Shown here: positions 11,890 to 22,970 of the stretch, in pieces
How the letters are laid out: the number at the start of each line of letters is the position of its first letter
How positions within the stretch are numbered: position 1 is the first letter of the stretch
Source of the DNA: Casuarina equisetifolia
Lineage: Eukaryota > Streptophyta > Magnoliopsida > Fagales > Casuarinaceae
DNA: 64,000 nt
Direction of reading: 5' to 3'
Assembly: GCA_028551475.1 (NCBI GenBank)
Contig: CM052360.1
Span: forward strand, 12,388,501-12,452,500
Program-made: the position numbers and the translations under genes
The notes under the pieces: model-generated
Databases searched by the model: none
What the model saw: the letters and a program-made list of their open reading frames with translations, nothing else
What the model was told of the DNA's origin: nothing

Positions 11890-14640
11890 AACACTTTTGC
11901 TTGTGTCTTCTACAGAATGGCCTTGTGATTAATGTAATAAACAAGGTTTTTAAACCTAAACTATACCATCGATGTTGTGCACCTAAGCATTCCTCATGAT
12001 CACCTTATGACAACCAATGGCCTAAACTTTTTCGCGGCTTTTCCTAAGCGGGCTCTGGTTTTCGACTTTTGAGTCTCTACGCAGTTTTACACTGAATGTT
12101 GAATATGGAAATGGGTAGCAGATTGCCCAATGACACCGAACAGGAAATATATTCCCCATAAACAAATCTGAAGAGCTTAATTGTTAACAGAGGGCGATGC
12201 TGCAAACAAAGATAGTTTTCTTTTCCTTTTCCGCAGACGAAGAACAAATTTACATGACTAAAAATTCAGAATGGCCAGATCCATATCACAATCCAAGGTC
12301 GCTCTCAGTGAAGTTTGCAACTAGTAAAGGGACATCTTTTTGCTGAAGAGAACTAAAGACTAGGAACAGTTTACTCATCTATCATTTCAAATCTATAGCT
12401 AGCATCTGAAGTTTATATTTTCCCGTTTTGAAAGGGAAAACTGAGAAGGTACTACTCAACTAAAAACAATAGAATCAGTACCTAAGTGGTTGGATAACGT
12501 ATTAATAGCAAATGGTAAAGTTTATGAAAAGCACATAGACATTGTCAAGAACAGTGCCTTTCTTTTCTTTTTACACTGTTTGTTAATGTGAAGCATACTT
12601 TTGCACGAGGTTTGGACCATGATTCACCTTTTGTCTTCACTTTTGTCTTCATTTTTGTCTAGTACAGAAAATGTTTGTCTATGTTCCCCACAGTAACCCG
12701 CTGTAGCTACTCTTGAACAAAACATTCACCCTAGGTTGTTGCAGTATTCAAACAAGAACAGGGTTCGGTATCAAAATAGATGTTTAGGTCTAGAATTTCA
12801 ACTCACGTTATGGATTCTCCACAGGAAAGATGCGAAGGACAGGGTTCCGTGTAGTTTTGACGGGACCAAATTAAAAGGTTCATCAAAGATGGCCCCAAAT
12901 TCTACGGATTGAACTTTGACATGAAAAAGACACCGCCAATCAAACTGTGAAGACAACTTTCTCACTTCCACATCCTTTGGATCCTGTTATTTTGCCAAAT
13001 CTATCATCAGAGCGTGGACGGTAAGCTTTCTACAGAATCTGAACAAAATTGATGATGTTCTCTCGCACCTTTATGTTGCACACAAACAACTAATGCTAAA
13101 GAAACATTCGTTATACACTAAATACAAGTGTGATTATGAAAAGGACCCTCCAAAAGTAGAGCCAGTAGACCTTCTAAACTAGTTGTTTTTTTGTGTTTTT
13201 TTTTTTTTCTCATTTTCTTTTGAACCAAGGACATCATACTTCTCCTGGCCACGTTCTGTCCTTCAGGTCACTGTGTGCGTGTTTTCTTTAAGTTGTCTCA
13301 GCTAATGCTCCCAACTTTTTCGCCAAATTTCTGTGTTAAAGTTGTATCGTTAGGGCTGTGGGGACTCCCTCCAGCTCGGTTAAGATAGTCCATTCCATGT
13401 GATCTTACTTTCACATAGGCATATATATCTATGTTCGTGTATTGCAAATCAAAACGTTTGAAGCATACATGAACACCATAGAGTGGATGCAGCAATTCAA
13501 AGGTTTCGGCCTTACCTTAAAGCAGCGACAACCCAAAAGACAGGAAATTGGCGACCATTTTCCGTCGTCTTGCTTCTGCCTCTACTGACACATGGCAATG
13601 CGAGGGGCGAGGTTTGAATCCCCATCCCCTCCCTGCCTGAGTAAAAAAAAAAAAAAAAAAACACGGCAATGAGAGAGGAGTAGATCGTTAACACCAGCTC
13701 TGGTTCTCAATACCGGAGAAAACGCACACACCCCAGAGGGTAGACAGAGTCGGAGGGAGAGTTTAAGTAATGCGAATCAAATGGGGAAAAGAGCGTTGAA
13801 TGGGAGAGCTTAGAGGTAGGTTTTCCCGTCCACAACGTACTAAGCGTTACACCCTCCAACTGTCTAAAGTCATTCTACACATTAAGCATGTGATGAAAAG
13901 AAGGGATGGCTCCAAACCATGTGGAATAATCACGCCAAATAAGTAGTTCAGATTTCAGATGACATGTATGTGACTTTGTCAATCCCAATTTTTAATTAAT
14001 TAAGATATAAGTAGATATTTTGTATTTAGTCAAGATCTAGCTGAATTAGTTAGATTTTAAGAAACTCGGTCAGTTTTTAACTTTAAGGCTGATGTGATCA
14101 TGATGTAAACATGATCTTAACTCCCGTTTAAATTCCATGTACACGTGAGGAACACCAATCAACGAGAATTAACTAATTTGTTCAAAACCAAAAAACACAT
14201 TGTCTTCTACCCATGCCCCATGAAACCTTTGGCTTTCTAGGAGATTATGTCCTCAACAAATCCAAATCACCACCCCTAACTACCATTTATTGGCCTAAGC
14301 CAGTTATGAGCTTTTGTGCCCGTAATAGACTTCTTTAGGATGAAAATCAAAATAATATTATTTGTTAATTTCTTTAGTCTTTTTCATAATGGAAGAAGGA
14401 AGGAAGAATAAACTTCGTTAAGCGACTAATTGAGCCCTTCCCAATAATCACTGAACGCAACAAGAGCAACAAAAGAATTATGGTGGGAAGGGATATGCAT
14501 ATAAAGGGACCAACCTCCTAAGTTAGACCACTTTCTATTTGTTCTATCATTGTCTCTTTTGTCATATGTCAAAGAACTAAGAAATTTCGAGTTGGTGGGA
14601 AGATAGACCCAAAATTCTAAACATAGTAAACTAGTTTTGA
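11890..14640. repeat. Copy A of a diverged direct duplication (partner 21085-25215)
   Basis: Blocks occur in the same order and orientation as in copy B. They include GTGATTAATGTAATAAACAAGG (11922), ACCATCGATGTTGTGCAC (11965), GAAAGGGAAAACTGA (12430), TTTAGGTCTAGAATTTCAACTC (12782), CATTCGTTATACACTAAATAC (13106), CTACTGACAC (13583) and ATAATGGAAGAA (14387). By eye the better blocks agree at roughly three bases in four or better. Frames are broken in both copies. The origin is unknown: a segmental duplication or two copies of one non-autonomous element. Confidence 0.8.
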
Positions 14641-14782
14641 GACTTTACAAATTGGTCATAATCTTCCTCGCATGCTTTCTCTAGAAAACAAATGGTTGTC
14701 CTCAATGTCACTACCATGCTCATACCAAACCACCAAACGTCACTCGTCTATAGCTAAAAATATGCAAAAGTCTCTCTCTTTT

Positions 14783-15030
14783 TGTTGAGTTGTATAGTTA
14801 TTTGGACTTCGACCTTTTTATTATTTAGGCTTGGTAGCAAGCCAAGCCCATATTGGTTGAGTTTCACACACATAGGTTAATTCTATTTTTACCAGCCCAC
14901 GTGTATATGTTTTGTTGTATTCTTGCATTGTTAATCAATCATTCATATACAAGATGTTTAGGTTTTACCATCTTTGTATCTATCCCTAGAACCTTGAATG
15001 CATTACATTTCTTAGATGTTACTAGAGTCA
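14783..15030 (+). repeat. 5' LTR of the copia relic
   Basis: It begins TGTTGAGTTGTATAGTT, contains ATTATTTAGGCTTGGTAGCAAGCC and GAGTTTCACACACA, and ends near 15030 at TCA. It is collinear with the 3' LTR. The primer-binding site is not convincing: only TGGTAT at 15045 recalls the usual initiator-Met site. Confidence 0.75.
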
Positions 15031-16135
15031 AACTTAAGGTTTTTTGGTATGTTTTGATTTTTTTGTTTCTTTCTATCCCCAATTTGTGCATTCACACTAA
15101 TAGAGTGAAAGTGATTTGTTTTTACTTGCTTCTTGAGTTTTGTTTAAGAGAAAGCCCCAACCTTTTTAATATGTTTTTCAATTTGGTTTTGGATTGGTGT
15201 TTGTCTTTTCTTCTCCTTATATATGGTCCTTCCATTTGGTTTTTCTTTGTTTTCCACTACTAGATCCCATCGTGAAGGTGTATTTTGTCAAAAGCCAATT
15301 AAAAATGGTGCATTTTGATCTAGGTTAGGAGATATTTTAGGTTCAAAATTTCATTTTGTCACCCACTTATTTACTTTAGCCATATGCACCATTTTGTCTA
15401 GGTCTCGAATCCTCCACGTTGAATCCTTACTCACATGCAAAAATATTAACTCATATAACACAACACTCATTATGTCAACTTCATAGGGTCAATTATGAAA
15501 GTTTAAGCATTTACACCCTTCAACAAAATGAGTTAGTCAAGTACAAAGATCAACATATCCTTAAAGTGGCATAAGCTTTATGTTTTCAAGCTAATATTCC
15601 TAATTGTTATTAGGTCATAATCATCTTTTCACACCTATCTTGCATGGTAAGATCCTTTTTGAGATTTTTTTTTTTGCTAAACCATTATTTACATCACACC
15701 TCAGGTTTTTTAGTTGCTTGTTTTATGCCACAATAATGCTACATGTTGACAAGTTTATACCATGCATTATCCCTAATGTGTTTATGAGATATCGTTCATC
15801 AAAAAAATGTTATTGTATCCATAACCTTACTACACATATATAGATTTTTTATTAGTTGAGGTGTTGTCTTTCATGAGTTACTTTTTCTTTTTGCTCAATT
15901 CCAACCATTGTCCTTAATTACCTTAGTCATGTATGGAGTTTAGGACTAGTCTTTTATTCCTCTAGATCTAGATTTATATTTTGTTCCACCAACGAGTCCT
16001 TCTAGTTGAGGTTCCACATTATCACTTGCACGTAAGCTTATCCCTTTGGTGTACCTCCTTTAATTAATGATCTTGTCCACTCTTCATCTTCACCACCTCT
16101 AAAAGTTACACCTCATGTTGAAACCTCAAATCTAT

Positions 16136-16585
16136 CCACTGTGGATTTATTGATTGCGTCTTCATTTCTTGTCAGATGTTTGACATAAGTTTTTAAACTT
16201 TTCATTTAGACTTAAGATTATCATTGCAATCACATACTTTCAAGCTTTAATGGGAGTCCTTTAGTTGGCCCTTAAGATATACCATATTTCATTCTTAATT
16301 TGTATCTATCATTAAATTATCACATTCATACTAATTTTTTATTGTCTTGATTTCTTCCATTCATTGTGGATTTATTGATTATGCCTTCATTTCATGTTTA
16401 ACATTTGACATAAGCTTCAAAACCTTTCATTTAGACTTAAGATTATCATTGCAACTACATACCTTTAGGCTTTGGTAAGAGTTCCTTAATTGGCCCTCAA
16501 AACATACCATATTCTATTTCCTAATTTATATTATCACTAAATTGTTACCTTCACACAAAACTTTTATTGTATCAATTTCTTCTAT
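16136..16585 (+). repeat. Tandem duplication inside the copia relic, period about 225 bp
   Basis: Copy one starts near 16136 and copy two near 16361. Shared landmarks are GTGGATTTATTGATT (16141 and 16366), TTTCATTTAGACTTAAGATTATCATTGCAA and a later stretch ending in a C-T-T-C-T run. The duplication lies between the lost 5' coding region and the recognisable reverse transcriptase. Confidence 0.8.
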
Positions 16586-18282
16586 TAGAAAGCTCATCTA
16601 CTATCATGAGTCTATTTGAGATTTAAGATAAGTTAATGCTATAGCTAGAAAATTTTATGCATTGGAAAGTAGTCAAGTATAGATATTGGTTGATTTGCCT
16701 TCAAGATGTAAGTCAATTGGTTGTTAATGGATTTACAAATCGAAGCACCATATTGATAGTTCCATTTAGAGATGTAAAACTTGTCTAGTGGCCAAGGAGT
16801 TTACTCAGTGTTATGAGATTTAATCATGAGGAGACCTTCTGCTTAGTTGTCAAAATGGTGACTTTCATATACCGCTTTGTAATAGACTTTATTCTTACAT
16901 ATTGGAAAGGTAAGCAGGATGATTTGACCATATAAAGGGACTTAGCTACTCTTTTCTTTAGATTAACTTCTGGGGATAGAACTTAAGCCTATGATATCTT
17001 AGCTTTGGCATCTATATTTTGCTAATCATTTTATCAAATGGACATCCATAATACATTTTTACACATAAACTTATATAAGGGGTGTATGTCTTTACCACTT
17101 GGGATCCAAGTGGGTTCACTAAAGGCTTGTTACTTGTTTAAGTCTACATATGGATTATAATAAGCTTTACAGCAATGGTATACTAAATTCTCTCATGCTC
17201 TCCCTAAGGCTAGTTTTCATTAGTCATGGCATGACTATGCCTTATTTACTCTTTGACATGAGTTCACCGTCATAGTTATGTTGATTTATGCAGATAATAT
17301 CCTCATTATATGCAATAGTGAAAAGGCTATTACACAGGTAAAGTCAAATGTTCATTCTAAATTTCATATGAAGGACTTGGAGCAAGCCAAACTTTTCCTT
17401 GACATTGAGAATGTTTAATCCAAGACCAAGATTTATCTTAACAAACAAAATGTGTGTTAGAGTTAGTTTCTATGGTTGGACTTTTAGATCTAAATCATAC
17501 AAGATTCCTATGGACTAGAATCTAAAAATAACTTCTTTGGAATATGATGTTGATGTGCTCATTCTTTTTCATGACCTTCCATTAATTGATCCTATTCATA
17601 TCAATGACTTGTTAGGTATTTGATCCACCTTGCTTGCACTCGACCAAATATCAATTATATTGTTTAGGTATTTAGTCAGTTTATGTACACTCCAAAGTCT
17701 TCACATATGGACTTCGCTTTCAAAATTGTTAAGTATTTGAAAAGTAGTCAATCATTAGTTTTTTTTTTAATGCTCCCTCAAAAGGATTTTCAAATGATTG
17801 ATTTTCGTGACTTTGATTAGGTAGTATGTCTCATGACCCAATGTTCTACTACTAATTTTTGCATTAAATTAGGCAGTTCTTTAATTGCTTGGAAGACCAA
17901 GAAACAAACCATTATTTCACAATCATCCTTTAGGTTGATTATAAGGCTATGGGTACAACCGATTGTGAGATTGTTTGATTACATGGTTTACTTGGTGATT
18001 TATGGGTATTTGTTCCACAATTTACCTCTTTATTTTGTGATATTAAGGCAGTCATTTATATTATAAGCAATCTTATCTTTCACAAATAAACTAAACATAT
18101 AAAAAATAATTGTTACTTCATTCAAGAGAAACAACAATAAAGAGTAATTTAGACTTGTTGTATCCAATTCATGAGTAGCCTACAAATTTGTTGACTAAAG
18201 CCTTGTACAATAGATAACATAGTTATCTTCTCTACAAGCTTAGTACATTTAATTTGTACAAATCACCATCTTGACAAGAGGG

Positions 18283-18529
18283 TGTTAAAGTCATATAGTT
18301 GCTTGGGCTTTGGCCTAATTGTAGATATTATTATTTAGGCTTGACAGCAAGCCAAGCCCTTATTGTTTGAGTTTCACACGCACAGGTTGGTACCTACTTA
18401 TATAGATTCAATGTAGTCTTGCATACCAAAGCAACTGTTCATCTACAAGATGTCTAGTTTTTACCATCCCGGTGTCCATCCCAAACCTTGGATGCATTGT
18501 GCTTCTCTCTCCTCTCACTTGTGCTTTCA
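18283..18529 (+). repeat. 3' LTR of the copia relic
   Basis: It begins TGTTAAAGTCATATAGTT directly after the polypurine-like tract, shares CTTGACAGCAAGCC and GAGTTTCACACGCACAGG with the 5' LTR, and ends near TGCTTTCA. The end points are set by collinearity and are accurate to perhaps ten bases. Confidence 0.75.
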
Positions 18530-19054
18530 AGCATCGTAGTAAAGTTGTGATCGAGGAATTTTTATTTGCTTTATCCTATTAGAGACAGTTCGCATAAAAT
18601 AGCAAAGCTCCTACTACATTCATATGCCGTTCTCTGAATCGTGGAGCCCGCGCTGCATTTGCGACTAGCGTAGATCCCTTCCATCATTGTATGACCTCAA
18701 CCCACAAAACCATATCGATTCCACATTGTCAGTACGTAATAATGTCTTGGGAGAAGAAATGTTAGAACACATCTATTCACACCGTTGAAGACATACATAT
18801 GACAAAGCATGTTCTTTCTATTTCATAACTAAAAGATTCGGCAAAACTATACCATACCACGTAGGATGGTAAAAGGAGTAGTTCATTACTGGCATGATCA
18901 AGGACTATAACCAAAGGCACAACGAAGAAATAAATTGCAAGTTATCTTCCAGTGAAAACTTGTGCTGCGAGCCAACTTACTGGTTGCGCTTGATGCATGA
19001 ACGAAAGAGTCATGCAAGAATGATATATCCAAGCGGAGAGACATATTGCTGGGT
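18530..19054. other. Intergenic DNA between the copia relic and RLP24
   Basis: No gene is seen. The right part is probably the 3' UTR of RLP24, which is on the minus strand. Confidence 0.4.
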
Positions 19055-20243
19055 TTATTCTTCCATGAGCTGGTTCTCTTGTCCTTGGGATACCTTGACC
19101 TTGATCTTTGGAAGAGTAAGAGAGGGGTCTTCCCTGAGAACAGAAGGAGCTTTCACCAAGCTGATGCTCTGCTCCAGCTCCTTTACTGCCTCTCTCAACT
19201 CCTTGGCCTTCTTTCCCTTCTTTCTGCAAATATTTTTCAATTACAGAGTGAAAAGATGCTCTTGATATATTATGCTTTTGAACATATAAATCAGGAGAAA
19301 AAAATTACCTCCTCTCAATGTGTTTGGCCTCCCTCCTTGATCTGACTTTATCAATTGTCTTAATGGCCTTCAGAGTATTTTCTGTGAGATTCCTGTCATA
19401 TCTCTCTGGCCTATTACGCTTCCTCTCAAACTCAAATGTAGAATCCTGCAACATAAGAAAAGTAAAAACAGATTGCAACCAGGACTTTCCTTGACCAACC
19501 AACGGGTGTAATGTAACAGGAAATATTTCAAAATCAGACAAAAGGCAAATTGAACCAAGCATGTTCACCTGTGTCATGTCCTTCCCATGCAATCTTCTAT
19601 AGGCCTTTGTCCATTTCACCTTTCGAGGATTCCTCTTCATCTTGAAGTTCTTGTGGCATTTGGATCTACAAAAGCGAAATACCTGCAAAAGGATTGCTTC
19701 TCAGGGTATAGAGGCACAAAATAGTAGTACGAACAAAAAAGCAGGATATCCTGCCAAATGATTAACTAAGGTGCTGCAAAAGGAACGAAAACCATATCTA
19801 ACAAAAGAAATAGATGTTCAAGATTTCATTTGCTCTTAACTAACAATTTTCTTCAAGCAACGGGAACTTTGCCAACTACTGCAATCATCTGATTGCCAGT
19901 TTAGATTTCCACATCCGAAAATAAGCCTAATGGCACACCCAACAATTTAAAGGCATAAAATTTAGCAGAAGTGCAAACAGATGGAACTTACGGGCATGCC
20001 AACAAATGGATTACACAAGATTGACTCTGATATATGAAACTCAGCACATAGCAGCTGAGACTAAAATAAAAATAAATTGGCTTGCAAAAAACAGCCAGCC
20101 CCAAATATGGTAACAGAATGGAACATAACATAGAGAACTCCAGCAACAAATAACCCATTTACCTTCGCATCATTACGGACAAACTGAATTCCGTGCCCTG
20201 GGTATACAGTTGAGGAACAGAACCAACACTTCTCTAACCTCAT
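19055..20243 (-). CDS. RLP24: RLP24, ribosome biogenesis protein (eL24 paralogue)
   Basis: Exons in reading order are 20243-20163, 19682-19569, 19445-19309 and 19223-19055. They join in phase and give 166 residues, close to the plant family length. It opens MRLEKCWFC, and the zinc-ribbon cysteines are C6, C9, C32 and C36. The basic block [17 protein letters not shown] is diagnostic, and the C-terminus has [16 protein letters not shown]. By family knowledge, Rlp24 holds the eL24 position on pre-60S particles in the nucleolus and is exchanged for eL24 after the AAA-ATPase Drg1 acts in the cytoplasm. The C-terminal extension separates it from eL24. The start is the first ATG after a 5' UTR intron. 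No anomaly is seen. Confidence 0.95.
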
Positions 20244-20274
20244 CCTATTTCAACCTTAAAAAAAATCCAAATTC

Positions 20275-20809
20275 CTGAAAGGAAAAACACAATATCTTAG
20301 AGAAACCCAAACAACAAAACCAAATGAACATGGCATCCTATATATAACCATTAATGTTAACAAATATGACCCATTATAGTTCACTATAATGTTCCCATCA
20401 TGATACCTATTTCTTAAACCCAATTTGTGTCTAAAACCAAAGTTGATATCAACAGAGATTTAAAAACCTATTTCGCTGTCAATAATTAGATGAAAACCTT
20501 CTTTGCGCTCCTTACATCTGAAACAGCATTCCAAATCTTAGAAATTCTGTCTTCAGTTTTACCATCGAACTCACACCATGACCCTATCTTTAGAGTTTTC
20601 TTTTGGAGAAAGAGAAACCTCCCGTTTTATTCATCCCAAGAGTACATAGCAGAACCAAATCAACCTATCTCTCTACCAATAGCAAAATACACAAGCTTAA
20701 TACACCGTAAATAAGTGAATTTAAACGAGAATACACATCTAGTGTAAGAAACACGAGGAAGAAAGACGAGCTTATATCTTGAAATGCTGTCGAAGGAGAA
20801 AACACTCAC
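20275..20809 (-). other. RLP24: 5' UTR intron of RLP24
   Basis: On the minus strand a donor CTAG|GTGAGT sits at 20809 and an acceptor TTTCAG at 20275, about 31 bases before the start codon. This places an untranslated first exon to the right of 20810. Leader introns are common in plant ribosome-biogenesis genes. Inferred from splice consensus only. Confidence 0.6.
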
Positions 20810-20878
20810 CTAGGACACACAAGATGGCCGCCGGTTCGCTGGAGTAATCGAAGCTCAAGATCAGCAATCCGACCGCAA

Positions 20879-21050
20879 AAACCCTACAACAGAAGAAACC
20901 TCCGTTTTCTTTCGCGGGGTGGAAGGGAGAACGGTAGGGTTTCATAAATGGGTCAAGTCGGTTAATCAATTAACCTTACCCGGCCCAACCCAAAACAAAG
21001 AAACAAGCCCAACACCCCGTGGTTTAGCTTTAAAAAGGCTTTATAAAATT
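20879..21050 (-). promoter_or_regulatory. RLP24: RLP24 promoter with telo-boxes and site II elements
   Basis: There is an AAACCCTA at 20879-20886 and a reverse telo-box TAGGGTTT at 20935-20942. Site II-type elements (TGGGCC/TGGGCT on the minus strand) lie at 20982-20987 and 21006-21011. A TATAAAG-like element on the minus strand is near 21040. The telo-box plus site II pairing is a hallmark of plant ribosomal and biogenesis gene promoters, linked to TCP-type regulators in growing tissue. Confidence 0.6.
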
Positions 21051-21144
21051 CCAAAACTTCACTTTTCCTTGTACTGTGATAACATGTTCTGACTTTCGCT
21101 TGTGTTGTGCTAAATGGGCTTGTGGTTAATGTGATAAATAAGGT

Positions 21145-22185
21145 TACTATTGGGGCTAACATGTTTTTTTTTTCCTTAAATATGATCATTATCCTAGTCA
21201 TTTGTATTGATAGACAGGTTGACAAGAATACTAAACCTGCTTTAAAAAACATGAGGCTAACATTGAGGGCCATGAAAAAATCTGCAGGCCCAAGCCCTTT
21301 AATTTCATTTATTGCTATCACTCAAAACAGCCATTCTTTGTTCCATTTCCAACTTCCAATACATGGCATTGGAGCATGATGGTGTTGAAGAATGGTTTTA
21401 CCGATTCTAGCCCATTCTACAGGGAACAAATTACACATTACCTCCAGGGATTGAACAAAACACGGATCAAACCCTTGTTCATCTTCTTCATCTTGAAGCT
21501 TTAGTTGAAAGTATGGACCGATGGCATTTAGTGGTGATAAGTTGGCTTGAGAAACCGGTAGACTAGGGCTTAGTTTCGTTTGTTCCTTGAATAGGAGATC
21601 TTAAGCGGATTTAGGATACCTTTTAGAAAAGGTACAAGCAAGGGCAGAAATCATATGAAACGAAACAATGTAATAGAAATTGAGTAAACTCAACACAACC
21701 ACCAACATAGACCACTTAGTGTATATGTTCCGGCTTACCATCGGTATTCATGACCAGTTGTTATTCCATTTCTTACCATGTATCCTTAAGATTATCTTGC
21801 ACATTTTATTTACTCAGTTTTGGCCATATGAGAACCCTTCTCCTTTTATGAAGCAGTTATAGATTGTAATTGGGTAGTGGCTATAAATGAGGAGTTAGAG
21901 GCTTTGATGACAACGCTTTAGATTTGGGTCTATTACCTCCTAGATGGTAGATAGGTAGATAGGTAGATGTAAATAGATATATAGGATGAAGTACATTGAG
22001 GGGAAAATAGGGTTAACGTTGAGCGCCCCCATGTGGAAAATCGGTAGGCTCAAGCCTTTTTGCGTTTCTTGTATTACTTTATTACTATTATTAAAAAGGT
22101 AAACATACGTACATGATTTTCTGTGAAGTCCTTTGTTCTTTTTTCCCAACAATCAGCTGCCCACGGCTGATTATTTCCGTTAGTT
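21145..22185. mobile_element. About 1-kb segment present only in copy B, possible insertion
   Basis: Copy A runs from AACAAGG almost directly to ACCATCGATG, while copy B has about 1 kb at that point. The segment shows no LTR, terminal inverted repeat or coding motif that I recognise. A small TAGG/TAGA-type run lies near 21938-21970. It could equally be a deletion in copy A. Confidence 0.4.
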
Positions 22186-22940
22186 GGTATTTTTAATAGC
22201 TACGTACCATCGACGTTGTGCACTTACATAATCCAACATGAACACCTTAGCACAGCCATGGCTTCAGCTCTGGTTTAGTAGGGGCATCACAGAGATTCAA
22301 CTCTGAGTCTGTACACATTGTACATTGAATATTGAACATGCATACCGAACAAGAAATAAGGTCCCCCAACAACACTGGCAGAATCCGAAGGCCGCCTGTC
22401 GACACCCAACTCAATTATTGTGAAATAAGGCCGACCGATGCTGCAAACAAAGATAGCTCCAACTTATCAGGGCAAGATTGGCACCCGTGACGGTAAACAA
22501 CAAGGGTACATCTTCTTTCTTCCCTTTTCTGCAGTCCGAGAATGAGAGATAACTAAAATATCAGTATGGCCAGGAAGTTTGAAATTAATGCAGGACAAAC
22601 AAATCTGCACAAATCTGCATCGTCTTTCTGTATTTCAAATCTATAATGGGAGTGTCTGAATTTTTTATTTTCTCAGTTTGAAAGGGAAAACTGACAAGGT
22701 GCCACTCAACTAAAAACAACAGTTCTACGTCCTATATGATTGGATGCCGTATTAAGAGCACATATGAAGTTTGAAAAGGAAGAATGGAGAACCAATATAG
22801 GTATCAAAGTCGGGCGTGATATGGGCTCCATGTTCTACTGACTTAGATGTTAGGTATACTTCGTTATCGGTTGAATTGTCAAATCTAGGATTACGGCCTA
22901 AGACTATTTGTATTTGGTAGAGATTTGGATTGCGTCCTTC

Positions 22941-22970
22941 TCTTTCTTCTTTCTTTCTTTCTTTCTTTTC
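22941..22970. repeat. (TTTC)n microsatellite
   Basis: A short run of CTTT/TTTC units lies inside the B-only part of the duplication. Confidence 0.8.

Larger units (their letters stand above)
14783..18529 (+). mobile_element. Decayed Ty1/copia LTR retrotransposon, internally deleted
   Basis: Two related terminal repeats of about 248 and 247 bp flank a short interior. From about 16.65 kb, broken plus-strand frames give copia landmarks in order. First is the reverse transcriptase entry (L-V-D-L-P then W-I-Y-K then V-A-K-E-F-T-Q). Next are the YGL block, the YADNI active-site motif (normally YVDD) and KFHMKDLEQAKLFL. Then come TRPNINYIV with SQFMYTP and the RNase H-like block FCIKLGSSLIAWK. A polypurine-like GACAAGAGGG precedes the 3' LTR. 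Stops and frameshifts throughout show it is dead. Gag, protease and integrase are not recognisable. I could not find a clear target duplication. Confidence 0.85.

Noticed and set aside
14853-15263. 136-codon plus-strand frame
   Set aside because: It runs through the copia 5' LTR and has hydrophobic T-rich composition; no protein homology.
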